DNA of 64,000 bases from positions 1 to 64,000 of the forward strand of contig JBGVKG010000017.1 of the NCBI GenBank assembly GCA_045123575.1, in the 5' to 3' direction. Shown here piece after piece: positions 17,727 to 27,077 of this stretch. Below the pieces are notes generated by a model. It did not search any database, was not told where the DNA came from, and worked only from the letters and a program-made list of their open reading frames with translations. The position numbers and the translations under genes were made by a program. This DNA comes from SVEL01 sp045123575 (GTDB lineage: Bacteria > Bacillota > Clostridia > Lachnospirales > Lachnospiraceae). Within the stretch, counting starts at the first letter, position 1. Each line of letters begins with the position of its first letter.

Positions 17727-17757
17727 TCCTAATGGGTGCCCCAAGGGTAGAGTCAAG
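17727..17757 (-). promoter_or_regulatory. MerR-type promoter with 19-base spacer
   Basis: On the minus strand TTGACT (17757-17752) and TAGGAT (17732-17727) are separated by 19 bases containing the dyad CCCTTGGGGCACCC. The over-long spacer is the hallmark of promoters that MerR proteins untwist. It drives the MerR-methyltransferase gene itself. Confidence 0.75.
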
Positions 17758-17844
17758 TAATTTTACAAAAATGGCTCATAAACCAAAGCTTTCACTTAGA
17801 AATAGTCCTCAGCCTATGCGCCATTTAATATAATACTTATTTAA

Positions 17845-18522
17845 CTAATTTTTGATTTCCTTTATCTTATGATATATATCCTGCATCTTCTTATCAGTAA
17901 GGTTTATGGTCTCTGCACACTGACGAAGTTCCTCAGATATAGCCTCTGCGCCATCTATTCCCTTTTTATATTTCACTTGATGCTCCAAAGATGCCCAAAA
18001 ATCCATAGCAATAGTCCTTATCTGCACCTCAACCTTCATAGGCAAAGCCTTGTCCGATAAGAATATCGGCACCTGAACAATAAGATGTAGAGAACGATAG
18101 CCATTTGGCTTAGGATTCTTAATATAATCCTTTATCTCTAGCACCTCTATATCATCCTGTTTCATAAACATAGCCGCCACATCATATATATCCTCTAAAA
18201 ACGAGCATATAACTCTTACACCAGCCACATCAGAAAGATTCTCCCACACAGCCTCCACAGTCATTGGCAAACCTTTCCTAGCCATTTTCTCTATAATACT
18301 CTTAGGATTCTTAACCCTTGAACTTATAGACTCTATAGGATTACGCTGAGTTTTAAATGCCAGTTCATCATTTAGTATCTCAAGCTTTGTCTGTATCTCC
18401 TTTATGGCACATCTGTTATAAAGGAACAGCTCTTGCATCTTCTCTGCTTGCTCATACAATTCTGACGGTATTTTTGTAATAGGAGTTTCCTCCATTATTT
18501 TTCTTTGTAAACCTCTGTCCAT
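17845..18522 (-). CDS. Small alarmone synthetase (RelQ/YjbM-like GTP pyrophosphokinase)
   Basis: This 225-residue protein has a RelA/SpoT synthetase domain only, with no HD hydrolase and no TGS or ACT domains. Signature blocks are SRVKNPKSIIEKM (about 67-79), DVAGVRVICSF (about 96-106), KNPKPNGYRSLHL and VEVQIRTIAMDFWASLEHQ. It should transfer pyrophosphate from ATP to GDP or GTP to make (p)ppGpp in the cytosol. The C-terminal helix (about 200-225) fits the tetramer-forming region of RelQ-type enzymes. The ribosome site is weak (GGTGG). It sits between the MerR operon and a chemoreceptor gene. Confidence 0.93.
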   Translation of the reverse strand: MDRGLQRKIMEETPITKIPSELYEQAEKMQELFLYNRCAIKEIQTKLEILNDELAFKTQRNPIESISSRVKNPKSIIEKMARKGLPMTVEAVWENLSDVAGVRVICSFLEDIYDVAAMFMKQDDIEVLEIKDYIKNPKPNGYRSLHLIVQVPIFLSDKALPMKVEVQIRTIAMDFWASLEHQVKYKKGIDGAEAISEELRQCAETINLTDKKMQDIYHKIKEIKN

Positions 18523-18573
18523 TTTTCCACCATTTATCTCTCTTGACTATTATTCCCTTTATTATTCTAGTTC

Positions 18574-19971
18574 TTAACCTCTAGTATTTTCTATAACACT
18601 TGTTATATTCTCACTGTATACATCCAATGCCATTGCAATATCATCAACTGCTCTTTGATTTCTTATAGCACTACTATGCATATCAGATACCTTTACATTA
18701 AGTTCCTCAAATATGTAATCTATCTGATTTACACTAGTATTTTGCTGCTCAATATTTCCATATAAGGATTCGAATTGCTCTCTCAGTCCATTAAAGCTTT
18801 CAGTTAGTTGTGTCATAGTATCCATAGAAGCATCCATAGCAACCTTGCTACCCTCAAACTTCTCCGTAGTTTGTCTAACACTAGCTATCAATTGCTTCAT
18901 AGCATCCTCTACTTGTTCTGAGAACATATCACTCTTCTGTGCCAGTTCTCTCATATTCTCAGCTACCACACCGAATCCCACACCTGCTCTACCTGCACGT
19001 CCTGCCTCTACTGACGCATTCAATGCAAGTATTGTAAGATTATAAGAAATATCACTTAACTGCTTAGCAAAACCACTTATCTGCTTCATCTGCTCTTCCA
19101 TAGCATTCAACACATCATTTGCCTGTGTCATAGCGTCGTCAACTGTTGTAAGATTCGCATTCATAGAATCTACATTATCCCTATTCTCAGACAATGCTTC
19201 TTCGAACTTCTTAACTTCCACATTCATAGCCTCTATCTGACACTCTGTTTCTTTTATTTTATCATGTACAGAGGCGCAACCCTGTGCTGCATCATCGGCC
19301 ATTCTAGCTATAACTGACGAACCTTCCTTTAAGCCTGTGGTACCTTTCTTTATCTGTTCTGAAGATACATCGAAATCATGTTGCAATTCTTCTCCCATAG
19401 CTCTCATTGTATCTAATACTTCAATTGATTCCTTAGCTTTCTCATTTGATAGACTGATAAACGCCTGGCCTCTCTTAACTACATTATAGTAAAGCCATGC
19501 CGCCAGATTAAAACATGCATAGCACAAAATGTACTGTCCTGCCGCCCCTGCCTTCTCCGGATGAATAGCCCACATAAGCAACAACAATATATCAACCATC
19601 ACTATCTGAATTTTAGTAAATGACGGTTCTAAAAACAATCCAACTACAGCTATAACTGCTAAATACAATGGAAAATCATCACTATACGATGCGCCACTAA
19701 ATAAAGAAATCATAAATATAAGAAGTGGCAACGCAAAGGACAATATTAACTCCTGGGTCTTTATACTAAGTTTTTTAACTTTTATAACTACTACCATTCC
19801 TGCAAATATAAATTCACATATGCTTATGCATATTATTCCCGGAACATTTCCACCGATTATATTTATCACAAGAAAAATCGCAGCTACAATCAATGGTAAA
19901 TATTGAATTACCTTTACTATCTTTTCGTTTTCAATTGGTTTTTTTACTACTTTCTCTTTTGTACTCATCAT
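18574..19971 (-). CDS. Methyl-accepting chemotaxis protein with multi-span membrane sensor
   Basis: The 465-residue product has about six hydrophobic segments at residues 20-155, with no large outer domain and no HAMP. A long coiled-coil signalling domain follows. Its hairpin tip is the variant ALNASVEAGRAGRAGVGFGV VAEN around residues 315-335, in place of the canonical EAARAGE tip. It should pass a membrane signal to CheA/CheW. No che or flagellar genes are in this window, so the partners are elsewhere. The pattern suits a receptor sensing a membrane-borne or small hydrophobic signal. Start ATG-ATG follows AGGAG. Confidence 0.88.
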   Translation of the reverse strand: MMSTKEKVVKKPIENEKIVKVIQYLPLIVAAIFLVINIIGGNVPGIICISICEFIFAGMVVVIKVKKLSIKTQELILSFALPLLIFMISLFSGASYSDDFPLYLAVIAVVGLFLEPSFTKIQIVMVDILLLLMWAIHPEKAGAAGQYILCYACFNLAAWLYYNVVKRGQAFISLSNEKAKESIEVLDTMRAMGEELQHDFDVSSEQIKKGTTGLKEGSSVIARMADDAAQGCASVHDKIKETECQIEAMNVEVKKFEEALSENRDNVDSMNANLTTVDDAMTQANDVLNAMEEQMKQISGFAKQLSDISYNLTILALNASVEAGRAGRAGVGFGVVAENMRELAQKSDMFSEQVEDAMKQLIASVRQTTEKFEGSKVAMDASMDTMTQLTESFNGLREQFESLYGNIEQQNTSVNQIDYIFEELNVKVSDMHSSAIRNQRAVDDIAMALDVYSENITSVIENTRG

Positions 19972-20094
19972 TAAACCTCTCCTTATATAAAATTGTTCAC
20001 TAGACTAACTACTTTACACTATATTATCAAAATATTACACAATATTCAATATTATTATATAATTTCTATAATTAACAAACATTAGCTTATTATA

Positions 20095-20147
20095 TAGAAA
20101 AAACATTATCCGCGGTTTTGAATTATTACCTTAAACCTTGGATAATG
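20095..20147 (-). terminator. Terminator of the 50-residue membrane protein gene
   Basis: On the minus strand CATTATCCAAGGTTT pairs with AAAACCGCGGATAATG, then TTTTTTCTATA follows. It starts 35 bases after the stop of the small gene. Confidence 0.8.
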
Positions 20148-20181
20148 CTTCTCATATAACATCTTTTATGGGCATACATAT

Positions 20182-20334
20182 CTATTCATGATACTCTTTA
20201 TGCTCATCTAGCCCCCAATACTCTTTCATATGTTTTTCCCCTACATTATAGCCCATATTGTTTCTATACCAAAAACTAAATAGTACAGACACAAAACCTA
20301 TTACCAATAAAACCGGTATTAATAATAACAACAT
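20182..20334 (-). CDS. Small single-pass membrane protein (50 residues)
   Basis: A short open frame from ATG at 20334 to TAG at 20182-20184 encodes a hydrophobic N-terminal segment (LLLLIPVLLVIGFVSVLFSF) and then a charged cytoplasmic-type tail (WYRNNMGYNVGEKHMKEYW, ending DEHKEYHE). The support is strong for so small a gene: a full AAAGGAGG ribosome site, a promoter with 17-base spacing at 20369-20397, and its own terminator at 20095-20147. The family was not recognised. It lies alone between pheT and the chemoreceptor gene. A regulatory or membrane-complex subunit role is possible but not shown. Confidence 0.75.
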   Translation of the reverse strand: MLLLLIPVLLVIGFVSVLFSFWYRNNMGYNVGEKHMKEYWGLDEHKEYHE

Positions 20335-20368
20335 ATAAAAACCTCCTTTTTCTTATTTTGATATTTAA

Positions 20369-20397
20369 ATTATATAATGCTCATGTCCTTATGTCTA
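20369..20397 (-). promoter_or_regulatory. Sigma-A-type promoter of the small membrane protein gene
   Basis: Read on the minus strand, TAGACA (20397-20392) and TATAAT (20374-20369) are separated by exactly 17 bases. The start codon is 35 bases past the -10. Confidence 0.75.
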
Positions 20398-20431
20398 TAT
20401 TCCTGTCTTGAACTACGCTTTTTTTTGCGTA

Positions 20432-20480
20432 AATTAAAAATAAAAAGCCAATAGACTTTGAAATTAGAAAGTCTACTGGC
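20432..20480 (-). terminator. pheT terminator
   Basis: On the minus strand GCCAGTAGACTTT pairs with AAAGTCTATTGGC, followed by TTTTTATTTTTAATTT. It begins 34 bases after the pheT stop. Confidence 0.88.
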
Positions 20481-20513
20481 TCTTTTAATTGATGTATAAA
20501 TCTAATAGTTCTA

Positions 20514-22943
20514 TTAGCTTCTAAGCTCTGCACCTAGATTCTTATTAAGCTGTTTTAATATCTTCTTTACAAATGCATCAACTGACTCTGTAGTAAATGC
20601 CTCATCTTTTGGAGTAAACAACACTGTAAATGCCATACTCTTCTGATTCTCTGCTATCTGAGCCCCTTCATAGATATCAAAAAGTTTAATACTTGTGATA
20701 TACTTACAAGCTTCCTTCATAGTCTTTTCAATCTCTCCACAGCTTACGCTCTTATCTACTACTATAGCCAAATCTCTCTGCTCTTCTGGGAACTTTGGAA
20801 GTGGTGTAAACATAGCCTTTTTTCCATACCACTGTGAAAGCACCTCAAGGTCTATCTCCATAATATACATAGGTACACGCATATCGCATTCATCTGCTAC
20901 ATCATAAGCCAATTTACCCATATATCCTATTTCCTGTCCAGCTACGCTTATACTTGCTGTTTGGAACGGATGCAAGAATGTCTTTGTAGTATTGGCATAC
21001 TCGAACTCAACATGAAGTGTCGACGCTACCTTCTGTGCCATTCCCTTAAGTGTAAAGAAGCTCTCCTTCTCGCCGAATACCGCTATACAAAGTGTCTGAC
21101 GCTCATCTGGATACTCTGTAAGTGGCAACTCCTTTGGTATGAACTTCTTGGCTATTTCATATAATCTTCCTGATAAATTGCCCTTCTTCTGGTTGTTCAT
21201 TACAGCATTTATCATAGATGCAGCAAGTGTTGTTCTCATAAGCGAGAGTTCCTCACTTATAGGATTCATGATACGTATAGCATGACGCTCTGGTGCATCT
21301 TCTGGAAGCTTAAGTAAATCTAAATCAGATGGTGAGAAGAATGAGTAATGTATACACTCATGAGCTCCTGCACTACAGAGAGCCTTCTTAAGTTTCATCT
21401 CTGTCTTTTGAACTGTATCCTCTCCACCTACTGTTACTTGAGCTGTTGGCATAAATGTTGGTATGATATGTTCATAACCATACATACGGATAACTTCTTC
21501 TGCTACATCCTGATATGTTTCCATATCTTCACGATATGCTGGAATCTGAAGTGTAAGTACATCACCATCAACCTTAGGTTCGAAGCAAAGGTTAGTCATT
21601 ATACGGACAATATCTTCGTTTGGTACAGTAATACCAAGCACTGCATTTACCTTAGCGATACTTACCTTAAGCTCTCTTGGCTCTACACTATTTCCAGTGT
21701 TTGCCTCAGCATGCATCTTTGATACCTTGCCGCAGCCCAACTCCTCTATAAGGTGAAGCGCTCTCTTCATAGCCATAACTGTTGCATACTCGTCTACTCC
21801 CTTTGCATATCTTGCACTAGAGTCTGATGATTTTCCTACTGCTCTAGATGTACGACGAATATTGTCTCTTGCAAACTTAGCAGACTCAAATAAAACTGTA
21901 TTTGTAGTATCCTTAATCTCTGAGTTTAATCCTCCCATTACACCAGCTAACGCAACTGGCTTTACACCATCGCAAATAAGCATATTTTCTGTATTAAGAG
22001 TAATCTCTGTCTCATCTAATGTAACAATCTTTTCTCCATCCTTAGCACGACGTACATTGATTGCATCACCTTCTAATGTTGTGTAATCAAATGCATGCAT
22101 TGGCTGACCAAGCTCTTTAAGAACATAGTTTGTTATATCAACTATATTTGATATAGCACCGATACCTACTAACTGTAGTCTACGCTTCATCCACAATGGT
22201 GAATCTTCTATCTTTACATCATGAACAAAATGAGCACTATATCTTGGACAAAGCTCTGGACAGTCAACTGTTACCTTGAAGTTTTCTATAGTAACATCAT
22301 CCTCTGTATAATCAAGAGCTGGAGCCTTAAATGGCTTCTCTAGTACTGCTGCTATCTCTCTAGCTATACCTACTATACTCTGGCAATCTGGACGATTAGC
22401 TGTTATAGCTATATCAAATATCCAATCATCAAGGCCAAGTATAGGTTTTACATCTGCTCCTACAGGTGCATCATCTGGCAATACCAAAAGACCATTATAA
22501 TCTGCTCCTGGATACATATTTTCATTTACACCTAACTCCACACCTGAGCAAAGCATACCATGTGACTCAACGCCACGTAACTTGCCTTTTCCAATAGTCA
22601 TTACGCCTTCTACTGTCTTATGATCCTTAGCTGTTGCATATACAGTTGCTCCAACTAATGCTGCAGGGAACTTACCACCTGTATGCACATTATCTGCGCC
22701 ACAGCATATCTGGAATGTTCCATGCTCACCGCAATCTACCTGACATACATGAAGATGAGTATCTGGTATAGGCTCACACTCTAATACATGACCTACTACT
22801 ACCTTGCTTATGTCCTTTCCTACCTCGTATAACTCCTCTACCTCAAAGCCACATGAGAATAACTTCTCTTCAAGCTCCTGTGGAGTAATATCTATATCCA
22901 CATAATCCTTTAACCAACTAAGTGGTGCTATCATATTCGTCAC
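20514..22943 (-). CDS. pheT: Phenylalanine-tRNA ligase beta subunit
   Basis: The 809-residue protein is full length for bacterial PheT. It has an N-terminal segment SWLKDYVDIDI and a tRNA-binding (OB-fold) domain at about 42-155 (VVGHVLECEPIPDTHLHVCQ). A B3/B4 editing domain and B5 domain follow, and the C-terminal FDX-ACB domain (KFPEEQRDLAIVVDKSV onward) binds the tRNA anticodon region. With PheS it forms the alpha2-beta2 enzyme charging tRNA-Phe in the cytosol. The gene starts 47 bases after pheS and shares its T-box-controlled transcript, which ends at 20432-20480. Confidence 0.98.
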   Translation of the reverse strand: MTNMIAPLSWLKDYVDIDITPQELEEKLFSCGFEVEELYEVGKDISKVVVGHVLECEPIPDTHLHVCQVDCGEHGTFQICCGADNVHTGGKFPAALVGATVYATAKDHKTVEGVMTIGKGKLRGVESHGMLCSGVELGVNENMYPGADYNGLLVLPDDAPVGADVKPILGLDDWIFDIAITANRPDCQSIVGIAREIAAVLEKPFKAPALDYTEDDVTIENFKVTVDCPELCPRYSAHFVHDVKIEDSPLWMKRRLQLVGIGAISNIVDITNYVLKELGQPMHAFDYTTLEGDAINVRRAKDGEKIVTLDETEITLNTENMLICDGVKPVALAGVMGGLNSEIKDTTNTVLFESAKFARDNIRRTSRAVGKSSDSSARYAKGVDEYATVMAMKRALHLIEELGCGKVSKMHAEANTGNSVEPRELKVSIAKVNAVLGITVPNEDIVRIMTNLCFEPKVDGDVLTLQIPAYREDMETYQDVAEEVIRMYGYEHIIPTFMPTAQVTVGGEDTVQKTEMKLKKALCSAGAHECIHYSFFSPSDLDLLKLPEDAPERHAIRIMNPISEELSLMRTTLAASMINAVMNNQKKGNLSGRLYEIAKKFIPKELPLTEYPDERQTLCIAVFGEKESFFTLKGMAQKVASTLHVEFEYANTTKTFLHPFQTASISVAGQEIGYMGKLAYDVADECDMRVPMYIMEIDLEVLSQWYGKKAMFTPLPKFPEEQRDLAIVVDKSVSCGEIEKTMKEACKYITSIKLFDIYEGAQIAENQKSMAFTVLFTPKDEAFTTESVDAFVKKILKQLNKNLGAELRS

Positions 22944-22990
22944 CGAACCTTTCTATTTATTTGGATTGATTTCCATAACCTTAATATTGC

Positions 22991-24019
22991 TTATTTATCA
23001 TTTAACTGGCCGAGTACCTTTACATCAGACTCAAATAAAAGCTTAATATTATTGATACCATACTTAAGCATAGCTGTACGCTCAATACCGATACCAAACG
23101 CAAATCCGCTGTATACATCTGTGTCTATACCACAGTTCTCAAGTACCTTGTTATTCACAACACCTGCACCTAATATCTCTATCCAACCTGTACCCTTACA
23201 GAGCTTACATCCTGCGCCACCGCACTGGAAGCAACTACAGTCAACCTCAACAGATGGCTCTGTAAATGGGAAGTATGATGGACGAAGACGTGTCTTTGTA
23301 CCCTCACCGTATATCTTCTTAACAAACTCATCAAGCATACCCTGTAAGTCGCAAAGTGTGATACCCTTATCCACTACAAGACCTTCCATCTGTGTAAACA
23401 TTGGTGAATGTGTTGCGTCGTCATCTGAACGGAACACCTTACCTGGTGATAATATCTTAATAGGTGGCTGCTTCTTCTCCATTACGTGAATCTGTCCAGC
23501 AGATGTCTGTGTTCTAAGAAGGAACTCAGGTGAGAGATAGAATGTATCCTGCATATCTCTAGCTGGGTGATCCTGTGGAGTATTAAGAGCTGTAAAGTTA
23601 TAATAATCTGTCTCAATCTCTGGGCCTTCAAATATCTCGAATCCCATTCCTGCAAATATATCTATTATCTCATTTTTAACTAATGTAATAGGATGAAGAT
23701 TACCTTCTGCAACTTCCTCTGCTGGAAGAGAGATATCTATTCTCTCAGCCTCATATCTAGCCTGTAACTCCTTAGCCTTCATCTTCTCATCTATATCGCC
23801 GATAAAACCAAGAGCCCACTCCTTTAACTCGTTAACTCCTTTACCATAAGCCGCCTTCTCCTCATTAGGGATGTTCTTCATCTCTTTCATAAGAAGACCT
23901 ATCTTACCAGTCTTTCCATCTAGGAACTTCTTTCTGAATTCATATACTTCTTTTGCCGAATTCAACTCTTCTGCTCCTGCAATAATTTCCTGCTTGATTT
24001 GCTCTAAATTTGCATTCAT
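22991..24019 (-). CDS. pheS: Phenylalanine-tRNA ligase alpha subunit
   Basis: The ATG at 24019, preceded by AAAGGAG, gives 342 residues, the usual length; an in-frame upstream ATG would add 13 unlikely residues. An N-terminal coiled coil (1-90) binds tRNA. The class II catalytic core follows, with motif 2 in KVFRSDDDATHSPMFTQMEG (about 195-215) and motif 3 GFAFGIGIERTAML (about 305-318). A Cys cluster (CSCFQCGGAGCKLCKGTG) at about 265-282 is a variable insert seen in some PheS proteins. Expression should rise when uncharged tRNA-Phe binds the leader at 24097-24345. Confidence 0.97.
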   Translation of the reverse strand: MNANLEQIKQEIIAGAEELNSAKEVYEFRKKFLDGKTGKIGLLMKEMKNIPNEEKAAYGKGVNELKEWALGFIGDIDEKMKAKELQARYEAERIDISLPAEEVAEGNLHPITLVKNEIIDIFAGMGFEIFEGPEIETDYYNFTALNTPQDHPARDMQDTFYLSPEFLLRTQTSAGQIHVMEKKQPPIKILSPGKVFRSDDDATHSPMFTQMEGLVVDKGITLCDLQGMLDEFVKKIYGEGTKTRLRPSYFPFTEPSVEVDCSCFQCGGAGCKLCKGTGWIEILGAGVVNNKVLENCGIDTDVYSGFAFGIGIERTAMLKYGINNIKLLFESDVKVLGQLNDK

Positions 24020-24096
24020 TGCACATTCTCCTTTTCTATATGATTTGTATCGTTTCACCTAGGGAAATAATTTTACTATCATAATCAAATTTTAGA

Positions 24097-24345
24097 TAAA
24101 AAAATCGTCCCTTTAGAAACTAAAGGGACGAATATATTTACATTTAATCTATCCGCGATACCACCCAGATTCCCACATCATATCATAAATGTGGACTCTC
24201 ATTATCTGCGTAACGTGCAGCATCCGTTCTAGACTACTAATCTTCACCTAGACAGCTCCTGTGGGAAATTCAGTACATAACCAGCGCTTAAGGAAACTTA
24301 CAGCCGATGATTTCCTCTCTCTTAAAGAATAGCTATAACCTACTA
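24097..24345 (-). promoter_or_regulatory. T-box leader of pheST with terminator
   Basis: The minus strand carries the conserved T-box AATCTGGGTGGTATCGCGGA (24171-24152) and then a terminator, CGTCCCTTTAG / CTAAAGGGACG (24106-24130) with a T-run. An AGAGAG loop-E-like stretch lies farther upstream. A TTC triplet in the stem I region near 24265 is a candidate Phe specifier. The antiterminator would form when uncharged tRNA-Phe pairs with the T-box bulge. This explains the 390-base gap upstream of pheS. Confidence 0.92.
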
Positions 24346-24412
24346 TACACAATCATTGCCTTTGTATTTTGAATTCTTTAATATAGTATCACACAACTTT
24401 TCAAAATACAAG

Positions 24413-26098
24413 CTATTTCTGTGCTGCAGCCTTCTCTGCCATCTCTGCCTTCATCTTCTGCTTCTTAGCGTACATCATCTCATCAGCCTTCATAACAACC
24501 TGTTCAATAGTATCGTACATATATGGATCATAAGACTTATATCCCCATGCCATACTTAATGTAGCTCCTGGCACCTCTTTTGAATTCGCTAAGTCTACGT
24601 TAATACCTTCACAAGTATTCATGATTTCATTAACATTCATCTTCTTACAGATAACACAGAACTCATCACCACCTGTACGGTAACATCTTTCTCCTGCTTT
24701 CTCTGTAAACTGTTTCAACCTCTTTGATATAGCTTTTATAGCATTATCACCACTCTGATGTCCCAGCTTATCATTTATAGTCTTAAGATTATTAAGGTCA
24801 ATCATAACAATGATTACCTTCATTCTCTCATACTCGATCTGTCTAAGATCTTCATCAAAGGCACGTCTATTATATAAGCCTGTAAGTGTATCCGAGTACG
24901 CCATATTGGCAAAAATTTCCTTTTTAGTACCTTCAGCAAATAAATCCATCGCCTGATACACTGCCCATACACCTAACATTATGACAAATATGATAGAACT
25001 TATTCTAAATAAGAAACCTCTACATGTCATTGCGAAGGTATAGAAATCCAATAAATCTAATAATACTCCACTTAAAAGTGTAACGAATGCTATAAAGATT
25101 AATCTGAAGTTCTTATCCTGCTTTTCTTTATATTCAATATAATTGTCTATAAATACAATTACACTGGCTATAAATACTGCTATATGTACCCAATGTGTTG
25201 TTTCATAGAAATCGGCCACACCAAATAATTGCATTAAAACAATACATATTGCACTAGTAAACACTACTCCAAATACTATAGTGAAATGTTTCTTTATGAT
25301 ACCAACTGCTTTTAATGCCATAACCATAGCCACCGGAACTATAGCGAACAACATACATTTCATAAAGTACAGTCCGAAATCATTGCCATTTAAGAACTGG
25401 AAATATCCCGACTCCACCATACCCCATAATGCATTAAATATAAGATATGCACCGAGGTATAACAACTGCTTCATACTCGATATCCTTCTTACAAGGAAGA
25501 ATGATATAAAAAGCAAGCAACCTAAAACAAGTGAAATATATCCTATAACATACTCCGTCATAGTACTCTTTTGTACGTGTAGATTTACATCACCTTCGTA
25601 TCCTATAAAGATCTCTGGTACAAGACCTGAATATCTTCCATACTCAGAATTGAATTGTATCTCCATAGTCTTACCTGAGTTCTCACTATACATAGGTATT
25701 ATATGCCATTTACTTCCTGGAGAATCTCCTATAGGAATATCCTCCCATCCATATGAATATACCTCTACGTTGTTGATTAAAACTCTAACCGAAGTATGTT
25801 CTGTCTTAAAGCACAATGCCATACCATCTGTCATATCCTCGCAAACTTTTCTGATAGAAACAGTTTGACCTACAGGAACCTCAAATGTCTCTGGTATAAA
25901 AACTATCTGACCTTCATCCAAAGAGCTTCCATATACATACCAATCACTTTTAAGAGACGACAACTTTATACCATCATACATACTCTTATTCTTACTGTCT
26001 TCAGAACCAAAGTATACAAATGCAAAAATTATTGCAAATATGCTCAACATCAATATAAAAAATAATTCATTCCATTTTTCAATAATCTTATCTAACAA
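24413..26098 (-). CDS. Membrane diguanylate cyclase (7TM-type sensor + GGDEF)
   Basis: The 561-residue protein has one N-terminal membrane segment (about 14-32), then an extracytoplasmic domain of about 140 residues resembling the jelly-roll DISM sensor domain. Seven or eight membrane segments span about 180-390. A GGDEF domain (about 395-550) opens with SDTLTGLYNRRAF and has intact GGDEF in CYRTGGDEFCVI, so it should make cyclic di-GMP. The RxxD product-inhibition site is absent (EKAG in its place). The C-terminus ends in a Lys/Ala-rich helix. It is divergent from the gene at 26265, and the 166-base gap must hold both promoters. Confidence 0.93.
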   Translation of the reverse strand: MLDKIIEKWNELFFILMLSIFAIIFAFVYFGSEDSKNKSMYDGIKLSSLKSDWYVYGSSLDEGQIVFIPETFEVPVGQTVSIRKVCEDMTDGMALCFKTEHTSVRVLINNVEVYSYGWEDIPIGDSPGSKWHIIPMYSENSGKTMEIQFNSEYGRYSGLVPEIFIGYEGDVNLHVQKSTMTEYVIGYISLVLGCLLFISFFLVRRISSMKQLLYLGAYLIFNALWGMVESGYFQFLNGNDFGLYFMKCMLFAIVPVAMVMALKAVGIIKKHFTIVFGVVFTSAICIVLMQLFGVADFYETTHWVHIAVFIASVIVFIDNYIEYKEKQDKNFRLIFIAFVTLLSGVLLDLLDFYTFAMTCRGFLFRISSIIFVIMLGVWAVYQAMDLFAEGTKKEIFANMAYSDTLTGLYNRRAFDEDLRQIEYERMKVIIVMIDLNNLKTINDKLGHQSGDNAIKAISKRLKQFTEKAGERCYRTGGDEFCVICKKMNVNEIMNTCEGINVDLANSKEVPGATLSMAWGYKSYDPYMYDTIEQVVMKADEMMYAKKQKMKAEMAEKAAAQK

Positions 26099-26264
26099 TT
26101 TTTTCCACCTTCTATCTTAGGTATTTGCACGTATAATTTAATTCATATTATATCCTATTTTATAATATTACGCAAGTATTTTTATGATTTTGCATAACTT
26201 TTTATAATATTCTTAATACTATATTTAATAAACAAAATTTTAATCGTACATACAAGGAGTTTCT

Positions 26265-27074
26265 ATGATAAAAATCAAAAAAATGTATGAAACAATATTG
26301 AATTTTTCACGCCAATTGTCGTATGACCACGTGGGTGCTTATGCCGCCACCTCATCTTTTTTCGTCATAATATCTATCTTCCCAATACTTATGCTTTTAC
26401 TGGCATTACTTCGCTACACACCAGTAACTGAGCATTTCCTACTAAACAGCGTTTTAAGTATAACACCTAGTAGTCTAGACGGTCTTATTAGACAAATTGT
26501 AAATGAAATGTATCACCGTTCCAATTTCACTATAATATCTGCTACTGCATTAACCGCATTGTGGTCTTCTTCTCGTGCCACTTTATCTATAATACGTGGA
26601 TTAAATGCAGTTTTTGGTGTAAACGAAAACCGCAACTATATTCATCTTCGTATAGTTGCGGTCTTTTACACTGTAGTTTTCTTAATTATTATAGTTTTAG
26701 CCTTAGGTATTATGGTCTTTGGAAATAGTTTATTAGAATTCTTTCATAGCCATATTCCACCTATCTATGACATATCATCCTTTGTATTGAGCCTAAGAAT
26801 GATATATATACCGATTATATTCACTATAGGATTTATCTATTTGTACGGAATAGTTCCCAATAAAGCCTATAGTTTTCAAGATAGATTGCCTGGTGCAATA
26901 TTTACTGCTGTGGGCTGGATTACATTTTCATCAGCCTACTCATTCTACATTGATAACTTTGCAACCTCGACCTATATATATGGCAGTTTAACTACTGTGA
27001 TTCTACTTATGCTCTGGATATACTTTTGTATGTATATACTATTTATAGGTGCAGAGATAAATATGTGGCGTTAA
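26265..27074 (+). CDS. YihY/BrkB family inner-membrane protein
   Basis: The 269-residue protein has six hydrophobic segments and the family motif around HVGAYAATSSFFVIISIFPI (about 22-41), with LTALWSSSRATLSIIRGLN (about 99-117) and YGSLTTVILLMLWIYFCMY near the end. The family was once called ribonuclease BN, but the membrane protein is not a nuclease; a transport or envelope role is assumed. AAGGAG precedes the ATG. The stop codon lies three bases from the stop of the convergent SpoIID-domain gene, leaving no room for a terminator between them. Confidence 0.92.
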   Translation: MIKIKKMYETILNFSRQLSYDHVGAYAATSSFFVIISIFPILMLLLALLRYTPVTEHFLLNSVLSITPSSLDGLIRQIVNEMYHRSNFTIISATALTALWSSSRATLSIIRGLNAVFGVNENRNYIHLRIVAVFYTVVFLIIIVLALGIMVFGNSLLEFFHSHIPPIYDISSFVLSLRMIYIPIIFTIGFIYLYGIVPNKAYSFQDRLPGAIFTAVGWITFSSAYSFYIDNFATSTYIYGSLTTVILLMLWIYFCMYILFIGAEINMWR

Positions 27075-27077
27075 ACA

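Noticed and set aside
24413..26098. Product-inhibition site on the GGDEF protein
   Set aside because: The RxxD position before GGDEF reads EKAG, so no I-site is present.
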